This document shows positions 44,318 to 53,329 of a stretch of DNA of 64,000 bases, in pieces. The DNA is from Streptomyces sp. LUP47B (GTDB taxonomy: Bacteria; Actinomycetota; Actinomycetes; Streptomycetales; Streptomycetaceae), in the NCBI RefSeq assembly GCF_001746295.1, contig NZ_MJAH01000007.1:1-64000 (forward strand). Reading direction: 5' to 3'. Position 1 is the stretch's first letter. Each line of letters begins with the position of its first letter. The translations under genes were made by a program, and so were the position numbers. Below the pieces are notes generated by a model that was not told where the DNA came from, ran no database searches, and saw only the letters and a list, made by a program, of their open reading frames with translations.

Positions 44318-45751
44318 TTACGGGTTGGTCTCGGACGAGCGTCGGCGGGCGACAGCGAGGCTTGTCAGCGTTGTGATCGCCATGGCGCCGATGCCGACCA
44401 GCGCTGCGGTGGTGTAGGCGCTGTCGTCGGGGAAGAGGTGGCCGGGGCCGGTGCCCGCGGCGAGTATCAGGCCGCCGATGGCGCTGCCCAGGGAGTACCC
44501 GACGCTGCGGACGACGTAGTTGAAGCTCATGGCGCTCGACGTCTCGCTCTTGGGGGTGACGGCGAGGATGACGCCGGGCATCGCGGCCGAGAAGCCGCCG
44601 ACGCCGAAGCCGAGCACGCCCATCGCCGCGAACAGTTCGGCCAGGTCCGACCGGGCCGCCGCGAACAGGGCGAACCCGCCTCCGACCACGACAGCGCTAC
44701 CGGCCAGGAGCAGGGGGTCGGCGATCCGCGTCCGGACCCGCGGCGTCAGCTTGCCGGCGACGAACCCCAGCACCGAGAACGGGATGAGGACCAGTCCGGC
44801 CACGAAGGTCGTCAGCCCGAAGCCGTAGCCGGCGCCGTGCGGTGTCTGCGCGTACCGGGTGACGAGCGTGAGCAGGAGGTACATGCCGATCCCGCCGACG
44901 AACATGGCGAGGTTCGCGCCGGCGACCGCCGGGTGCCGCACCGCCCGCACATCGACCAGGGGCGTCGTGCTGCGCAGCTCGATGACGGCCCAGACGCAGA
45001 GCAGCACCACCGCGACGACGACGAGGGCCGCCGCCACGGCGAGGTGCCGGCTCCACAGATTCCGTTCGCCGGCGAGGAACAGCACCAGGAGCAGCGCAGC
45101 GGCCAGGACGACCGCGCCTGCCACGTCGACGTGGGCGGAGCGGCCTTCGGGGGCTTCGGGCATGGAGCGCCAGGCGGTCAGGAGGGCGGCGGCGGTGACG
45201 ACCAGGCCGAGACCGTAGGCGGCCCGTACCCCGCCGAACTCGGCGAGCAGTGCTGCCAGCGGGTAGCCGACGCCGGCCCCGATGATCGAGACCACCGAGA
45301 TCAGGGCGATCACGGCCGCGCTGCGCTCCTCGGGGAGGTGGTCCCGGGCCACGCCCATCATTAGCGCCGTCAGCCCCAGCCCGACGCCCTGGGCCGCCCT
45401 GCCGGCCAGCAGCCACGCGAACGGCAGCGGCAGTACAGTGAGCGCGCTGCCGGCGACGACGACCGCCAGCGTGGCGAGGATCGTGGCCCGCCGGTGCGGG
45501 CCGGCTCCGAGCCGGCCCAGGACCGGCGTGGCGACGGCGCCGCTGAGCAGCGCGATGGTCAGCGTCCACTGCGCGCTGCCGAGCGAGACGTGGAACGAGG
45601 TTGCCACGCTGGTGATGAGCGGCGTCCCGAGGCTGGCGACCGCCGCCACGACCAGAGCGATGAACATCAGGGCGGGGACCAGCAGCCGCGCCTCGGATCG
45701 CGCCACCGGGAACGCCTTCACCGCCTCCCCGCCGACCGGCTGCCCGGTCAC
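44318..45751 (-). CDS. MFS efflux transporter
   Basis: A 477-residue transporter. The GTG at 45751 is chosen because it overlaps the marR stop (GTGA) and has AAGGG 8 bases upstream. Fourteen-segment DHA2-like layout is suggested. Motif A-like residues appear in GAVATPVLGRLGAGPHRRAT, and the fifth-helix region includes SVVSIIGAGVGYPLAALLAE. The MarR regulator directly upstream points to drug or toxic-metabolite export from the cytoplasm. Substrate unknown. Confidence 0.88.
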   Translation of the reverse strand: MTGQPVGGEAVKAFPVARSEARLLVPALMFIALVVAAVASLGTPLITSVATSFHVSLGSAQWTLTIALLSGAVATPVLGRLGAGPHRRATILATLAVVVAGSALTVLPLPFAWLLAGRAAQGVGLGLTALMMGVARDHLPEERSAAVIALISVVSIIGAGVGYPLAALLAEFGGVRAAYGLGLVVTAAALLTAWRSMPEAPEGRSAHVDVAGAVVLAAALLLVLFLAGERNLWSRHLAVAAALVVVAVVLLCVWAVIELRSTTPLVDVRAVRHPAVAGANLAMFVGGIGMYLLLTLVTRYAQTPHGAGYGFGLTTFVAGLVLIPFSVLGFVAGKLTPRVRTRIADPLLLAGSAVVVGGGFALFAAARSDLAELFAAMGVLGFGVGGFSAAMPGVILAVTPKSETSSAMSFNYVVRSVGYSLGSAIGGLILAAGTGPGHLFPDDSAYTTAALVGIGAMAITTLTSLAVARRRSSETNP

Positions 45752-46206
45752 GGCTTCGGCCCTTCTCGGTCCTGGCTTTCCAGCTCTGCCAGATGCTTCA
45801 GCGCCGGAAGGGCCGCCACCAGCGCCTCGACCTCGTCGCCGGTGAGCTCGCCGATCAACCGCTCGAACGCGTGGACGCCGGCCTGGCGCCGCGTCCGGAC
45901 GTAGGAGGCGCCGGCCTCGGTCAGGCACACCAGCGTGACCCGCTTGTCGGACGCGTCGCCCCGCCGCTCGACCAGGCCGGACTCCTCCATGACCCGGACC
46001 AGGGTGGTCATCGCGGGCTGGGTGACGCCCTCGACGGCGGCCAGATCTGTGATGCGCCGCGGGCCGGTCCGGTCCAGGGTGGCCAGGGTGGCGGCGGACG
46101 TCAGGCTCATGTCCCGGGGCAGTCGTCTCGCGGCCCTGGTGGCCAGGCCGTAGAGGGCTGCCCCGATGGCGGCGGACGCGCCAGGAGCGGTGTCTTGACG
46201 ATTCAT
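45748..46206 (-). CDS. MarR-family transcriptional regulator
   Basis: A 152-residue winged-helix repressor from ATG 46206. The DNA-binding part is ITDLAAVEGVTQPAMTTLVR then MEESGLVERRGDASDKRVTL (the wing with the conserved DxR). Flanking helices form the dimer interface. It is the first gene of the operon with the MFS transporter, with which it overlaps by four bases, and so probably represses its own operon until a ligand is bound. An AT-rich palindrome lies directly upstream. Confidence 0.9.
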   Translation of the reverse strand: MNRQDTAPGASAAIGAALYGLATRAARRLPRDMSLTSAATLATLDRTGPRRITDLAAVEGVTQPAMTTLVRVMEESGLVERRGDASDKRVTLVCLTEAGASYVRTRRQAGVHAFERLIGELTGDEVEALVAALPALKHLAELESQDREGPKP

Positions 46207-46223
46207 GGTCGAAGCATAACATT

Positions 46224-46246
46224 TTTATATTCACAGTCTATGTAAA
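46224..46246. promoter_or_regulatory. AT-rich MarR operator/promoter candidate
   Basis: TTTATAT (46224-46230) and ATGTAAA (46240-46246) form an inverted repeat with one mismatch and a 9-bp spacer, 18 bases before the marR start. The surrounding segment is strikingly AT-rich for this genome and includes possible -10 sequences such as TATAAA on the minus strand. Confidence 0.55.
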
Positions 46247-46520
46247 TGACCTACTTCGCCGGCGCGCTGGTTCTTGACTGCCCGAACATCTACCGGAGTT
46301 GGATCGCAAGGTGGCCCAGGTCGGCGGCGGAGGAGCCGATGAACCTTCTTGGGGCATTCGACATCGAGTGTCCTCAGCGCGGTTGTCACGGCGAGGGCAG
46401 GCAGACGACGTCTGGCGCATTCTCACTTATTGCAGCACTGCGGGTCATAGCCCCACTGAAAGATCTTCAGGCTGCAATCCAACATGACGACATACCGATG
46501 CCTGGCGGGCGGACCGCAGC

Positions 46521-47615
46521 TCACACCAGGGTGACGTGCATGCGACCTTGGGCCAGGACGTCGAGGACCTCACCGAACAGGTCGTAGGGCCGGCCGTCCG
46601 GTGTCAGGGCCTGGGACAGGTGCTCGCGTGCTGTCGCGGCTTCACGCCAGAGCAGGGTTGCGGGGGCGGTGTAGCCGAAGGTGCCGCGCAGGCAGTCGTC
46701 GAGGGCGGCCAGACAGCCGCCGAAGTAGCCGCCCGGCCCGTTCACCGCCTCGCCGAGCGCCAGGTAGAGGCCCGGTTCGTCGGTCACGTGTCGGCCGTTG
46801 AGTTCGTAAACGTGACCGGCCGGCCGGTCATGGTGGGTGCGCCGGCAGGCCCGCTCCCGGACGAGGTCGAGCCAGGCTCCGCGGCGCCGGGTGTCCAGGC
46901 CGGCCCAGGCACCCTGGGTGTCCGGCGGTCCGGCGAACCATCGCTCCCAGATGGGCCGTGCGTATTCGGGCACGGGCGTGAAGAGCTCTCCGTCGAGCTC
47001 CAGGTCGATCCGATCCGTCCCGTGGGAGGTTGAGCGCCAGGCACTGACCCTGGCCCAGAGCAGGCGATCGGTGAGGGGCTCGCCCTGGTCGTCCTGTATC
47101 TCGAGGGCGGCCTGTTCCAGGTCCAGCGCTCGCCGGGTGCCCTTCATCAGTGCCGCCCGTAGCTGATCACCCTGGGCGAGCCCCCGCAGGACGAGCGGGG
47201 GTGCCGACTGTTCCGGCGGCAGGACGCGGGCGAATTCTCGGCAGGATCCCAGCCGGCGGTGCCCGTCGTGCACGCGAACTCGGCCCCTGTGTCCCTCGGG
47301 TGGGCCTTCATAGTCGTCCAGGCCGGTGAGTACGAGACTGTCTGTCCCCAGGGGCCGGCCTACGCTCTCCGCGTCCTCCAGCAGCCAGGGATCGAGCGCC
47401 TCCTCGTCTGGCACCAGCCACACTCGGTCGCCGACCCAACCGAGCACTTCTGCCTGGGGAACCCAGCCGAACAGCTCGTAGGTCCCCCGCTGGGGCTCCC
47501 CGAACAGCCCCTCCACCTCGGCGCAGACGCCCCAGGCATGGCCGTGCTCCTCCCCAGCCAGCGTGTACCGCGCTCGCCCGCGATGCCCCTCGTCTTCATG
47601 CACGGTGGGCATCAT
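46521..47615 (-). CDS. Barstar-family protein with a large N-terminal extension
   Basis: A 364-residue cytosolic protein (ATG 47615 or 47612). The C-terminal 95 residues are a typical barstar fold: GHVYELNGRHVTDEPGLYLA, NGPGGYFGGCLAALDDCLRG, then TLLWREAATAREHL and LDVLAQGRMHVTLV. Barstar proteins inhibit barnase-type ribonucleases and in Streptomyces act as immunity for secreted RNases. The N-terminal 260 residues carry no domain I recognise, but GTYELFGWVPQAEVLGWVGD and VGRPLGTDSLVLTGLDDY look like a folded domain common to some Streptomyces barstars. No barnase-like toxin lies nearby. Confidence 0.8.
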   Translation of the reverse strand: MMPTVHEDEGHRGRARYTLAGEEHGHAWGVCAEVEGLFGEPQRGTYELFGWVPQAEVLGWVGDRVWLVPDEEALDPWLLEDAESVGRPLGTDSLVLTGLDDYEGPPEGHRGRVRVHDGHRRLGSCREFARVLPPEQSAPPLVLRGLAQGDQLRAALMKGTRRALDLEQAALEIQDDQGEPLTDRLLWARVSAWRSTSHGTDRIDLELDGELFTPVPEYARPIWERWFAGPPDTQGAWAGLDTRRRGAWLDLVRERACRRTHHDRPAGHVYELNGRHVTDEPGLYLALGEAVNGPGGYFGGCLAALDDCLRGTFGYTAPATLLWREAATAREHLSQALTPDGRPYDLFGEVLDVLAQGRMHVTLV

Positions 47616-47800
47616 GCCGGGGCCGGGCTGGCATGGCGAAGGTATTTCTCGCGAAGTTGGTCGCGGTGCGTTGCGGCAGCTGGTCATTGACCTCCCGTAG
47701 ACAAGCCACACAGAGACCGGGGCGGACGCTCGGGTACGCATCCTTCATCGCTTCGGCCAGCCGGATGGATGCTTCACTCGGTCGAAGGTGACTCCCGAAG
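47596..47800 (-). CDS. Possible small protein upstream of the barstar gene (start uncertain)
   Basis: A frame ending at 47596 encodes EASIRLAEAMKDAYPSVRPG then LCVACLREVNDQLPQRTATN with protein-like composition and a CxxC pair. It overlaps the barstar start by 20 bases. No good start codon was found, so it may be the tail of a broken gene. Family unknown. Confidence 0.3.
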
Positions 47801-47859
47801 TCACATCGAAAACGGCTCCCGCAGCCCCCTGGATAGCCACGCAGTCGACGGCGGCGCAC

Positions 47860-48040
47860 GCCTACCGACCTGGCTGAGCTGATCCGGTCCCAGAGCGAGG
47901 GCTCCGTCCGGGCCCCCATGGCTCAACTGACCGCACGCGAAGGGGAGATCCCCGACCTCGTCGCCGAAGGACTCAGCAACCAGACCATCGCCGTAAAGCT
48001 GTATGTCAGCCGCCGCACGGTCGAGAGCCGGAGCTCTACC
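47860..48040 (+). pseudogene. LuxR-type HTH fragment of a response regulator
   Basis: The frame contains LTAREGEIPDLVAEGLSNQT then IAVKLYVSRRTVES, the core of a LuxR/GerE helix-turn-helix. The receiver domain and the end of the HTH are missing and the frame continues into unrelated sequence. It is a short remnant. Confidence 0.6.
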
Positions 48041-48250
48041 GACCGTTCTTGGCCTAATCAACCAGATCGACGCTCTGTGGGTTGCACGGGTGATGACGAT
48101 CCGCGGGCAGGTTGGACGGCCGCAAGACGACGTCCACCGATCTCGACGGCCGTACCCGCTTCGTAGTAGCGGGTCTTGCGCTGGAATGGAAGCAGACGCT
48201 GACCTGCTGCGCGACGTGCCGGCACGTTCAATCAGCCCTTACTCCGCGCT

Positions 48251-48802
48251 CTACTCGTGGCACTCCACAACGCCGCCGGCACCACGCTCGACAGCCGCCT
48301 CATACAGCCTTTCCATCAGCCAGGCCCCGCAGCTCTCCCCTTCGCTCCCGGTGAACCAGACGATCACACCGCCGTCAGGTCCCTTCACCGTGCGCCGCGT
48401 CCCGTAGTCATCCGGGCTCCGCCAATCCACACTCTCGATCGAGATCTCCTGCCAGTCGTAGGGCCGCAGCAAGCGGCCCGTGGCCACTACCACACCGTCC
48501 TCGAAGCAGTACAGACGAGGCGCGGGGCCGCCCGCCCGCCGCAAGTACAGAGGCAGGACCACGACCACAACGCCCCCTGCGGCCATGGCCAGGGCAAGGA
48601 CCGCAACCGTGAGCCGGAGCCACCGGTACCCCTCGTCCAGACCGCCCAGCAAATGGAAGGCGATCCACCCGAACATGACGGCCAAAGGGAAGAAGAACAC
48701 CCAGGAGGCTCCGTTGGGTGACTTTTGCGGGCACGCGAATCCCTCATACCCGCCGAAGCCTCGTGCGGCCGCGCTTTCCCTCGCATGGTCGCGTTCCCGC
48801 AT
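48251..48802 (-). CDS. Membrane protein of unknown function (PH-like C-terminal part)
   Basis: A 183-residue protein from ATG 48802 with GGGGGAG 4 bases upstream. Two membrane segments (WVFFFPLAVMFGWIAFHLL and LTVAVLALAMAAGGVVVVVL) are followed by a cytosolic beta-rich part, LYCFEDGVVVATGRLLRPYD then WQEISIESVDW, a pattern seen in bacterial PH-domain membrane proteins. The C-terminus is helical. Function unknown; no operon partner is evident. Confidence 0.65.
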   Translation of the reverse strand: MRERDHARESAAARGFGGYEGFACPQKSPNGASWVFFFPLAVMFGWIAFHLLGGLDEGYRWLRLTVAVLALAMAAGGVVVVVLPLYLRRAGGPAPRLYCFEDGVVVATGRLLRPYDWQEISIESVDWRSPDDYGTRRTVKGPDGGVIVWFTGSEGESCGAWLMERLYEAAVERGAGGVVECHE

Positions 48803-49170
48803 GGCTCCCCCCGATCTGCTTCGCCCGACATGCCCCTCCCCTCAGCGTCCCAGCTGCACCGCGACGAACCATCCGTGAAACCACGCAAACTGCGGCTGCC
48901 CGCCTTCCAATCGTCCCGGATCCGCGTCCCCGGGCGTGCCGGTGCTCGACAACCGACCCCTTACCAGTCGGCCCGCATGCCACCGGAGCCGAGCCCCTGG
49001 CCCACCTCCTGCTGCGACACCACTCCCCCGGCTCCCGCACCGCCCCCCACAGAAACGCCTGAGCGAGGACGTGGGACTACGTGGTTTCACGGATGCTTTC
49101 CGCGACCGCGACCTGCCAGGGTTCAGTGTGTCGTCGGCCTGCGTGAGTGCCGTGTGACGAGGGGGATGCT
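48803..49170. other. Divergent intergenic region
   Basis: This lies between the membrane protein and the beta-propeller gene. No gene or clear palindrome is seen. It must hold both promoters. Confidence 0.4.
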
Positions 49171-51240
49171 GTGGAGGGTGTCGACGTCAGCGACAGGACG
49201 CTGTGGCGGGTGTCCGGCGGGGGCCGTCTCTACCGGACGCCCGCGATGGCCCACGGCGTCGTGTACGTCCTCGGGGGCCTCTTTGACCTGGTGGCGATCG
49301 ACGCGGACACCGGACAGCGACGCTGGACCCTCCGCAACGACGCCCCGATCGAGTCATCACCGGTGGCCGACGCCGGCATGGTGTACTTCGCCGACATGGT
49401 CGGCTTCCTGACAGCGGTGGACGCCGAAACCGGCGAGGTGCGGTGGAAGTGGAGATCGCGCAAGTCGCAGATGTCGATGCCGGCGGTGGCGGACCACATC
49501 GTGTACGTCGCGCACGACGGCAGGATGTGGGCACTTGAGGCGGCCACCGGCCGGCCGGTGTGGAAGGTCGAGGTGGCCGACCACGGCACACTGCTGAATC
49601 CACCACCGACGGCGGCGCATGGTGTCCTGTATGCGGCGGAGGGCGGGCGTCTGCTGGCACTGGACACCGCCACCGGAGACAGGCGATGGGACGTCCTTCC
49701 TCACTGGGGTGTTGAGCAGGCACCGACGGCGGCCGACGGAAGCCTGTACCTGGGCAGCCGCGGGGGCCTGGTCGCGATGGATGCGGCCACGGCCGAGGAA
49801 CGCTGGCGGCTGGCCACCCAGGCGACGGTGTGGGCGAGGCCCGCGGTGTCCGAGGGCCTCGTGATCGCCGGCATCCGCGGCTGGAACCTGATCGCGGTGG
49901 ACGCCGGAACAGGCCGGGAGAGGTGGCGGCTGAAGACCGGCGGTGAGATCCACTCGACGCCAACAGCGGCCGACGGCACGGTATATGCGGGCAGCCACGA
50001 CGGGCACCTCTGGGCGGTGGAGGCCGCCACGGGCGAGACACGGTGGAAGGTCAAGGCCACGGGGCAGGTGCACTGCACACCCTTGGTGAGCGCTGGAAGG
50101 GTGTACTTCGACAGTCTCGACGAACACCTCTACGCCGTGCGGGCCCACCGTCCGGGCGACTCACCCACCGCCGACCACCGCGCCGTCTCTTCCCGTCCGA
50201 CACAGACGAGCACCCGCCCAGCGTCCGCACCGACAGGCCGTACCCCGCTCGGCGGCACCGTCCACTGGCGGGTACGGGCCCCAGGTGCGGCGGTCCGCAC
50301 ACCGGCCGTTGCCGACGGCATGGTCTACCAGAGCACCAACCGCAGCCTGTTGGCTCTGGACGCCGACACGGGCCAGGAACGGTGGCGCCTTATGTCCGTT
50401 CAGTCGTTCAGATCGTCACGCGTGATCTTCGACTCGTCGCCCGTGGTCGCCGACGGGGCCCTGTACATCGGCGACGGCAAACACCTGCTGTCGGTGGACA
50501 CCGCCACGGGCCATCTCCGATGGAAGCGCACGACCGACTACGTGGGAGGTACGCGAACGGCGGTCGCCGACGGCACGGTGTACACAACCGGCCTCAACGG
50601 ACTCCTCTGGGCCGTGGACGCGGCCACCGGCCGCACGCTGTGGAAGCAGAGGCTGAAGCCGCGCCGCCCACGCTCGATCCTGCGGTTCACCTCGCCGACC
50701 GTGGCCGACGGCGTCGTCTTCGTCAGTGCCCCCGGCGACTCCTTGTGGGCTGTTGAGGCCTCGACGGGAAACAGTCTCTGGAAGAGGGAAACCTACTCGA
50801 ACTACCGCGCATCACCCGTAGTGGCCAACGGCACCGTGTACATCGGCGGCGACCGCCAGTTGATCGCGTTGGACGCCGCGAGCGGCCGGGCAAGGTGGCG
50901 GCGGCGCTTCGGCAGGCTGACCGGCTCCACCCCCGCGATCGCCGACGGGACCGTCTACATGGGCAGCAACGACCGGTGTCTGTGGGCCGTGGACGCAGCC
51001 ACAGGCGAGGAACGCTGGATGGTCGAAACCGGAGCCTCCGGCCAGTCCTCGCCGACGGTGGCGGGAGGGACCGTGTACATCGGCAGCGAGGACAGGTCGC
51101 TCTGGGCGGTGGACGCGCAGACGGGCGCCCTGCGCTGGCGTCTGGGCACCCGGGGGAAGGGGCACTCGACGCCCGTGGTGGCAAACAGGACCGTGTACGT
51201 CGGCAGCGAGGACAACTTCCTGTACGCGATCCACACCTGA
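49171..51240 (+). CDS. PQQ-like beta-propeller repeat protein (two propellers)
   Basis: A 689-residue protein. The GTG at 49171 is preferred, with GAGGGGG 6 bases upstream; a GTG at 49147 is possible. It consists almost wholly of about 40-residue PQQ-type blades with the pattern VYVGSxDxxLWAVDAATGxxRW, for example YMGSNDRCLWAVDAATGEER. A Ser/Thr/Pro-rich linker (about residues 330-365, RPTQTSTRPASAPTG) divides it into two propellers. No signal peptide, membrane segment or kinase domain is seen, though in Streptomyces such propellers are often fused to Ser/Thr kinases. It probably serves as a cytosolic binding scaffold. Confidence 0.85.
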   Translation: MEGVDVSDRTLWRVSGGGRLYRTPAMAHGVVYVLGGLFDLVAIDADTGQRRWTLRNDAPIESSPVADAGMVYFADMVGFLTAVDAETGEVRWKWRSRKSQMSMPAVADHIVYVAHDGRMWALEAATGRPVWKVEVADHGTLLNPPPTAAHGVLYAAEGGRLLALDTATGDRRWDVLPHWGVEQAPTAADGSLYLGSRGGLVAMDAATAEERWRLATQATVWARPAVSEGLVIAGIRGWNLIAVDAGTGRERWRLKTGGEIHSTPTAADGTVYAGSHDGHLWAVEAATGETRWKVKATGQVHCTPLVSAGRVYFDSLDEHLYAVRAHRPGDSPTADHRAVSSRPTQTSTRPASAPTGRTPLGGTVHWRVRAPGAAVRTPAVADGMVYQSTNRSLLALDADTGQERWRLMSVQSFRSSRVIFDSSPVVADGALYIGDGKHLLSVDTATGHLRWKRTTDYVGGTRTAVADGTVYTTGLNGLLWAVDAATGRTLWKQRLKPRRPRSILRFTSPTVADGVVFVSAPGDSLWAVEASTGNSLWKRETYSNYRASPVVANGTVYIGGDRQLIALDAASGRARWRRRFGRLTGSTPAIADGTVYMGSNDRCLWAVDAATGEERWMVETGASGQSSPTVAGGTVYIGSEDRSLWAVDAQTGALRWRLGTRGKGHSTPVVANRTVYVGSEDNFLYAIHT

Positions 51241-51317
51241 TGCCGTGTGTCCCTGCACGCGTGCACTGCGCAAAGCCGCCGGTCGCTGATCTGCTCGGCC
51301 TCCCGGGGGAAGCCGCC

Positions 51318-51400
51318 GACCATGAAGTCGTTTGCTCTGCGTCGGCGTGACCCGCGCTCGCGATGACCTCATGATCACCCACACCGGCAGCGATGAAGGA
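51318..51400 (+). pseudogene. UvrD-type helicase C-terminal scrap
   Basis: LLCVGVTRARDDLMITHTGS matches helicase motif VI and the strand following it (VAxTRARDxLxxT) of UvrD/PcrA-like helicases. Only about 25 residues remain. It joins directly to a transposase fragment, marking a rearrangement point. Confidence 0.5.
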
Positions 51401-51800
51401 CGAGGCCAGGGCCATTCTGCGAACGTTGTTGACGGCGGTGCTGGACGCAGTCCGTCTTCAGACTGGAGCGGACGTTGCCGCAGTGCCCACGGTCCAGCTC
51501 CGGGAGGTCGTCGAACAACTCGTTGCCGCGGGCCAGTGGAAGCCGGGCGACCCGGAGGTCCTGGTCGTCCTCGACGCGGGATACGACGGCCCGCGCATCG
51601 CCCACTTGCTGGGCGACCTGCCCGTCGAGATCCTTGGCCGGCTCCGCTCCGACGGGGTGATGCGTCACCCGACACCGCCGCGGGCCTACGACCCCAGGGG
51701 CAGCCGACCGCCCAGGCCCGGCGGCGAGTTCGTCTTCGGTGACCCCACCGCTTGGGGCGCCGCACAGGCCGTCGCGGTCAACAACAACACCCGCCTCTAC
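51393..51800 (+). pseudogene. IS701-like putative transposase internal fragment
   Basis: About 135 residues match the middle of a large actinobacterial putative transposase: LREVVEQLVAAGQWKPGDPE, then VLVVLDAGYDGPRIAHLLGD, PVEILGRLRSDGVM and GGEFVFGDPTAWG. The first catalytic aspartate (DAGYD) is present, but the N- and C-terminal parts are missing, so it is inactive. Confidence 0.65.
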
Positions 51801-51856
51801 GGAAAATCGTATGGCCATCCACCACGACGTGGGCACTAAACCCAGACGCAGCACCA

Positions 51857-52189
51857 CTACCCAAGCCAGGTGAGTGGCAATTCGCGTCCGCCGAGGACGT
51901 CCACCCAGGTGACGACTGAGTGGGAAGGATCAATGCCCACCAGGAAGACCGCCTCATCTCCCCGCTCCAGCTCCATGACTGACGGAGTAGGCACTCCCTC
52001 GGGAGCAGTCAGCACATAGCCACGGCGTACACCGTGGAAGGGCAAGTCCGCGATCGAGTCTGCGATCGGATCTCCCGGAGACACCTCCCGCAGCAGAGTA
52101 ACGACGTCCTTCACGAGATCGGGAAAGACATCCCCCAGACGCGGCAAGCTCTTCGCGTGACTCGTGTGCGACTCCATGTCGCGAAGCAT
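51857..52189 (-). CDS. Small unknown protein, immunity-like size
   Basis: A 110-residue protein from ATG 52189 with GGGGTG just upstream (an ATG at 52177 is also possible). It contains DLVKDVVTLLREVSPGDPIA and GRELPLTWLG at the end. The layout (helix, then beta strands with acidic residues such as ELERGDEAVFLVGIDPSHS) is like small SMI1/Imm-type immunity proteins, but I cannot place it in a family. It sits between IS fragments. It is more AT-rich than its neighbours, consistent with transfer. Confidence 0.5.
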   Translation of the reverse strand: MLRDMESHTSHAKSLPRLGDVFPDLVKDVVTLLREVSPGDPIADSIADLPFHGVRRGYVLTAPEGVPTPSVMELERGDEAVFLVGIDPSHSVVTWVDVLGGRELPLTWLG

Positions 52190-52234
52190 GTCACCCCGGC
52201 CAGTCCAGCACATCCGCTCCGAGTCGACGCTCCT

Positions 52235-52425
52235 GGCTTCGGATTGTCAGGGTGAGGCGGGCTATCGAGGGTCAGGCCGGTGTCGGCTATGAAGCCGTCA
52301 AGGGTGTCGAGCCGGTACTGAAGCCGCTTGAGTCGGTTGCGCACGAGGGCCTCGAGCCGGTCCCGGGCGACGACGACGAGGTTGGCCAGGCTGCGTCTGA
52401 CGTGTGCCCAGCCCAAGAGAGTCCA
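52235..52425 (-). pseudogene. IS630 transposase C-terminal fragment, copy 1
   Basis: GWAHVRRSLANLVVVARDRL then EALVRNRLKRLQYRLDTLDG is the tail of an IS630-family transposase. It is a close but diverged copy of the fragment at 53330-53800, in the same orientation. The catalytic DDE region is missing. Confidence 0.7.
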
Positions 52426-52550
52426 AGGATCACGTTGCCCGGATACGGCAAGGACCAGTGACCTCCGACTGCCGGTCGATCTCCTTGCCTGCTTGATCGC
52501 GGCTGGAGAAAACTGATGGCCTTTCGGTGGGCAACGGCGGGAGACGAGCG

Positions 52551-53312
52551 ATGACCACGATGAGAAGTGGCACCGCATGGGAGGCGGACGGACAGCCGCC
52601 GCCTCAGCCGAGGGTCGGCCGGAACCTACTGGTCGGTGCGGCACTGATCGTTGTGTCCGTGGCCGCCGTACTGACCTGCCATTCCGTCTTCACCAGCTGG
52701 CTGCCCAGCGATCGCACCCAGTACCGGGAGTACAAGGGGGCCCAGGCGTGCCCCGCCCGCAGCGTGACACCGAGGGCGGAGGACTGCCTGCGGAAGATCA
52801 CCTTCACCGTTGAAGACACCTCGCTTGGCGCCAAGAGGACAACGGCGACCTTGCTCGGCCCTGAGCCCTTCCCGAGGATGGTCGTGCCGTTCGGCGCCAC
52901 GGAGCCGATGCTGAGCGGACTTCAGCGGGGGGACCGGGTCACTGGCACCGTGTGGCGCGGCGTCGTCGTTGCGGTTGCCGAGAGGGACGTCCGGCAGAAT
53001 TCCAGCGACGCGCCTCGCGACGAGCCGCAGATGATAGTCGCCGTCGGCACGTTCGCGGGGCTGCTGGCAGGGTGGGCGCTGATGTTCGGTGCGATGCATC
53101 TGGCCAGACCGCGCGACCCCGGACTCTTCACCTGGCGCCCGTACGGCAAATGGCTGCTCATCGTCATGGGGGCAACCTGCGCCGTCGTGGGTCTGTCCGC
53201 CGTGTGGACGGGCATCCCGTGGTTGCTCGTGCCCACGGTCTGCGGGGTAGTCGTCGCAGGTACGGCGTGGTTCCTCCACCGAGACCTGCGACTCAGACGG
53301 GTCGGCCGGTAG
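52551..53312 (+). CDS. Membrane protein of unknown function flanked by IS630 fragments
   Basis: A 253-residue protein from ATG 52551 with GGGAGA upstream. A membrane segment (LLVGAALIVVSVAAVLTCHS, about 25-45) is followed by an extracytoplasmic part with two cysteines (QACPARSVTPRAEDCLRKIT), then three more hydrophobic segments (MIVAVGTFAGLLAGWALMFG, LLIVMGATCAVVGLSAVW, LVPTVCGVVVAGTAWFL). Such proteins are common, unnamed, in Streptomyces. It lies on the opposite strand to two similar IS630 tails that flank it, so it could have been moved as a unit. Confidence 0.65.
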   Translation: MTTMRSGTAWEADGQPPPQPRVGRNLLVGAALIVVSVAAVLTCHSVFTSWLPSDRTQYREYKGAQACPARSVTPRAEDCLRKITFTVEDTSLGAKRTTATLLGPEPFPRMVVPFGATEPMLSGLQRGDRVTGTVWRGVVVAVAERDVRQNSSDAPRDEPQMIVAVGTFAGLLAGWALMFGAMHLARPRDPGLFTWRPYGKWLLIVMGATCAVVGLSAVWTGIPWLLVPTVCGVVVAGTAWFLHRDLRLRRVGR

Positions 53313-53329
53313 ATCGGCCATGACATGGC

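Noticed and set aside
51254..51265. TGCACGCGTGCA palindrome after the beta-propeller gene as a terminator
   Set aside because: It is a perfect 12-bp palindrome but has no loop and only six base pairs per arm, so it cannot form a convincing hairpin.
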